Made by a program: the position numbers and the translations under genes. Under the pieces are notes generated by a model. The model saw only the letters and a list, made by a program, of their open reading frames with translations, made no database searches and was not told the DNA's origin. Shown piece after piece: positions 13,187-14,363 of a stretch of 14,363 nt of DNA. The DNA comes from JBEVMS01 sp040508515. Lineage in GTDB: Bacteria > Pseudomonadota > Gammaproteobacteria > Xanthomonadales > Rhodanobacteraceae. The stretch spans positions 1-14,363 of the forward strand of contig JBEVMS010000267.1 of NCBI GenBank assembly GCA_040508515.1. The letters are read 5' to 3'. Numbering within the stretch: the first letter of the stretch is position 1; each line of letters begins with the position of its first letter.

Positions 13187-13780
13187 TTAACTGGCCGCCT
13201 GACGGCTGCCGAAGGCGTGCGCCAAGGTGCCGCGGTCGACGTATTCCAGTTCGCCGCCCAACGGCACGCCGTGCGCCAGCCGGGTTGGCTTGACCCCGCC
13301 GGCCCGCGCCAGTTGGGCCAGGTAATGCGCGGTCGCCTCGCCTTCCACGGTTGGGTTGGTGGCGATCACCATTTCCTCGATCTCGCCTTCGGCCAGCCGC
13401 TGCACCAAAAGCTCCAGGCCCAGTTCCTGCGGACCCAAGCCATCCAGCGGCGACAGGCGACCTAGCAACACGAAGTATTGCCCGCGAAAGCCGGTGGCCT
13501 GCTCGATCGCCGCCAGATCGGTCGGCGACTCGACCACGCACAACACCTGCCGATCCCGACTGGGGCTAGCGCACAACTCGCATACCGGCGACTCGCTGAA
13601 GTTACGACAGCGCGAGCAATTGCCGATCTGGCGCATCGCCTGCTCAAGCGCCGTGGCCAATTTCAGGCCGCGCTCGCGCTCACGCTCCAGTAAATGGAAG
13701 GCCATCCGCTGGGCGCTTTTGCCGCCGACCCCGGGCAGGCAGCGCAGCGCTTCAACCAGATCGTTCAACAGCTTGCTCAT
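13187..13780 (-). CDS. recR: Recombination mediator RecR
   Basis: DNA-binding recombination mediator acting with RecF and RecO to load RecA at single-strand gaps. It is 197 residues, normal length 195-205. In order it has the helix-hairpin-helix LPGVGGKSAQR (15-25), the zinc finger Cys55-x2-Cys58-x8-Cys67-x2-Cys70, and a Toprim domain starting VLCVVESPTDLAAIE (Glu84 acidic). The conserved ATNPTVEGEATAHYLA region and HGVPLGGELEYVDRGTLAHA near the end complete the protein. The ATG at 13780 has a weak site (ACGGAT). It follows ybaB by 91 nt; dnaX-ybaB-recR is a widely conserved order and probably one transcript. Confidence 0.98.
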   Translation of the reverse strand: MSKLLNDLVEALRCLPGVGGKSAQRMAFHLLERERERGLKLATALEQAMRQIGNCSRCRNFSESPVCELCASPSRDRQVLCVVESPTDLAAIEQATGFRGQYFVLLGRLSPLDGLGPQELGLELLVQRLAEGEIEEMVIATNPTVEGEATAHYLAQLARAGGVKPTRLAHGVPLGGELEYVDRGTLAHAFGSRQAAS

Positions 13781-13871
13781 GGCGATCCGTTGACACGCTG
13801 AGTGACGCGATCCATGGCGCGCACTCCGTGCGGGCTCAGCGAGAAAGCTTCAGTTGCGCCCGCGCCGTGCA

Positions 13872-14198
13872 TCAGAACGGCATCTTGAAGCCGGCCGGCA
13901 AGTTCATCCCGGCGGTGATGCCACCGAGCTTGTTCTTACTGACATCGGCGACCTTGTTGACCGCATCGTTGATCGCGGCGGCGACCAGATCTTCGGCCAT
14001 TTCCGGATCGTCGGCGAACAACTTGCGGTCAATCTGCACCCGCCGCACCTCGTGCGCGCCGGTCATCCGCACGCTGACCAAACCGCCGCCGGCGTTGCCG
14101 GTGACTTCCAGCTGGGCGATTTCTTCCTGCGCGCGCTTCATGTCTTCTTGCATGCGCTGGGCCTGCTGCATCAGCTGACCAAGTTGACCTTTCATCAT
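13872..14198 (-). CDS. ybaB: YbaB/EbfC family nucleoid-associated protein
   Basis: Small dimeric DNA-binding protein, 108 residues from the ATG at 14198 (a second ATG follows directly). GGAG lies 7 nt upstream of the first ATG. The N-terminal MKGQLGQLMQQAQRMQEDMKRAQEEIAQLEVTG helix is the typical dimerisation/DNA-contact coiled coil. The middle GGLVSVRMTGAHEVRRVQID and C-terminal NKVADVSKNKLGGITAGMNLPAGFKMPF are standard. The frame is open upstream into dnaX, but the homology begins at this Met. It sits between dnaX and recR as in most proteobacteria. Confidence 0.97.
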   Translation of the reverse strand: MMKGQLGQLMQQAQRMQEDMKRAQEEIAQLEVTGNAGGGLVSVRMTGAHEVRRVQIDRKLFADDPEMAEDLVAAAINDAVNKVADVSKNKLGGITAGMNLPAGFKMPF

Positions 14199-14247
14199 GG
14201 GACTGCTCCGAAGTGCTTTTAAAAATCGTCGAATGGATGGACTGGCG

Positions 14248-14363
14248 TCAAACCGGCTTGATCGACTGCGGCAACACACGCGCGCCGAACTCACGCTTGA
14301 GCGACTGCACCAAAGGATCAGCTTCAATCGCATCCTCAGCGGCCGATTGCGCCGCTTCACGCA
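14248..14363 (-). CDS. dnaX: DNA polymerase III subunits gamma/tau, C-terminal end only
   Basis: Only the last 37 residues are in the window, ending at TGA 14248-14250. The readable end, DPLVQSLKREFGARVLPQSI then KPV, matches the conserved C-terminus of proteobacterial tau (DPxVQxLxxxFGAxxxPxSIxP). This part of tau binds the polymerase alpha subunit. Its position 49 nt upstream of ybaB supports the call. Whether a programmed frameshift makes gamma cannot be judged, because that region is outside the window. Confidence 0.88.
   Translation of the reverse strand, partial: REAAQSAAEDAIEADPLVQSLKREFGARVLPQSIKPV

Noticed and set aside
13104..13541. N-terminal extension of the HIT protein into recR
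   Set aside because: The extension overlaps the well-supported recR and is not HIT-like; MGDTIFGKIIRREIP at 13103 is the family start.
13781..13871. Short hairpin CGCAC-TCC-GTGCG between ybaB and recR
   Set aside because: Five pairs only and no T-tract; likely chance within a polycistronic transcript.
14199..14360. N-terminal extension of YbaB
   Set aside because: It overlaps the end of dnaX in another frame. The MMKGQLGQ start has a ribosome binding site and matches the family.

Overview
This window looks like a stretch of core chromosome from a high-GC gammaproteobacterium, most probably of the Xanthomonadales/Lysobacterales. I infer this from the protein sequences (YceD/DUF177, RpmF, FabH, Slp, YceF-type Maf) and from the dnaX-ybaB-recR and fab gene orders. 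It is not proven, because no rRNA or other taxonomic marker is present. Base composition and coding style are even throughout. I see no tRNA, rRNA, insertion sequence, phage gene or CRISPR array.

Region 1 (1-5325, minus strand) is the fatty-acid synthesis cluster. In transcription order it reads yceD (DUF177) - rpmF (L32) - fabH - fabD - fabG - acpP - fabF, with fabF cut by the window edge. The enzymes form the initiation and elongation core of type II fatty acid synthesis around acyl carrier protein. plsX, which sits between rpmF and fabH in E. coli, is absent here. The cluster shows readable control sequences: a near-consensus sigma-70 promoter that would give yceD an almost leaderless mRNA, with a palindrome over its -35 box; a good promoter for acpP; weak intrinsic terminators after rpmF and after acpP; and several unexplained inverted repeats in the gaps around acpP.

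Region 2 (5326-6504, plus strand) is divergent from the first. It holds an unrecognised small membrane/coiled-coil protein translationally coupled to a YceF-type maf nucleotide pyrophosphatase.

Region 3 (6536-8194, minus strand) is one large membrane glycosyltransferase of the GT39/PMT_2 (ArnT-like) class. It converges on maf and starts head-to-head with the next operon, with overlapping start codons.

Region 4 (8181-12057, plus strand) is a tightly coupled three-gene envelope module: MoxR AAA+ ATPase, DUF58 membrane protein and TgpA transglutaminase-like membrane protein. An Slp-family outer-membrane lipoprotein gene follows (12106-12699) and ends in a strong bidirectional terminator.

Region 5 (12759-14363, minus strand) holds a HIT-family hydrolase and the conserved dnaX-ybaB-recR replication/repair group, with dnaX cut by the window edge. 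All gaps between genes are under 300 bases. I found no wholly new multi-gene system. The most promising leads are regulatory DNA/RNA elements in the fab cluster and the uncharacterised protein next to maf.
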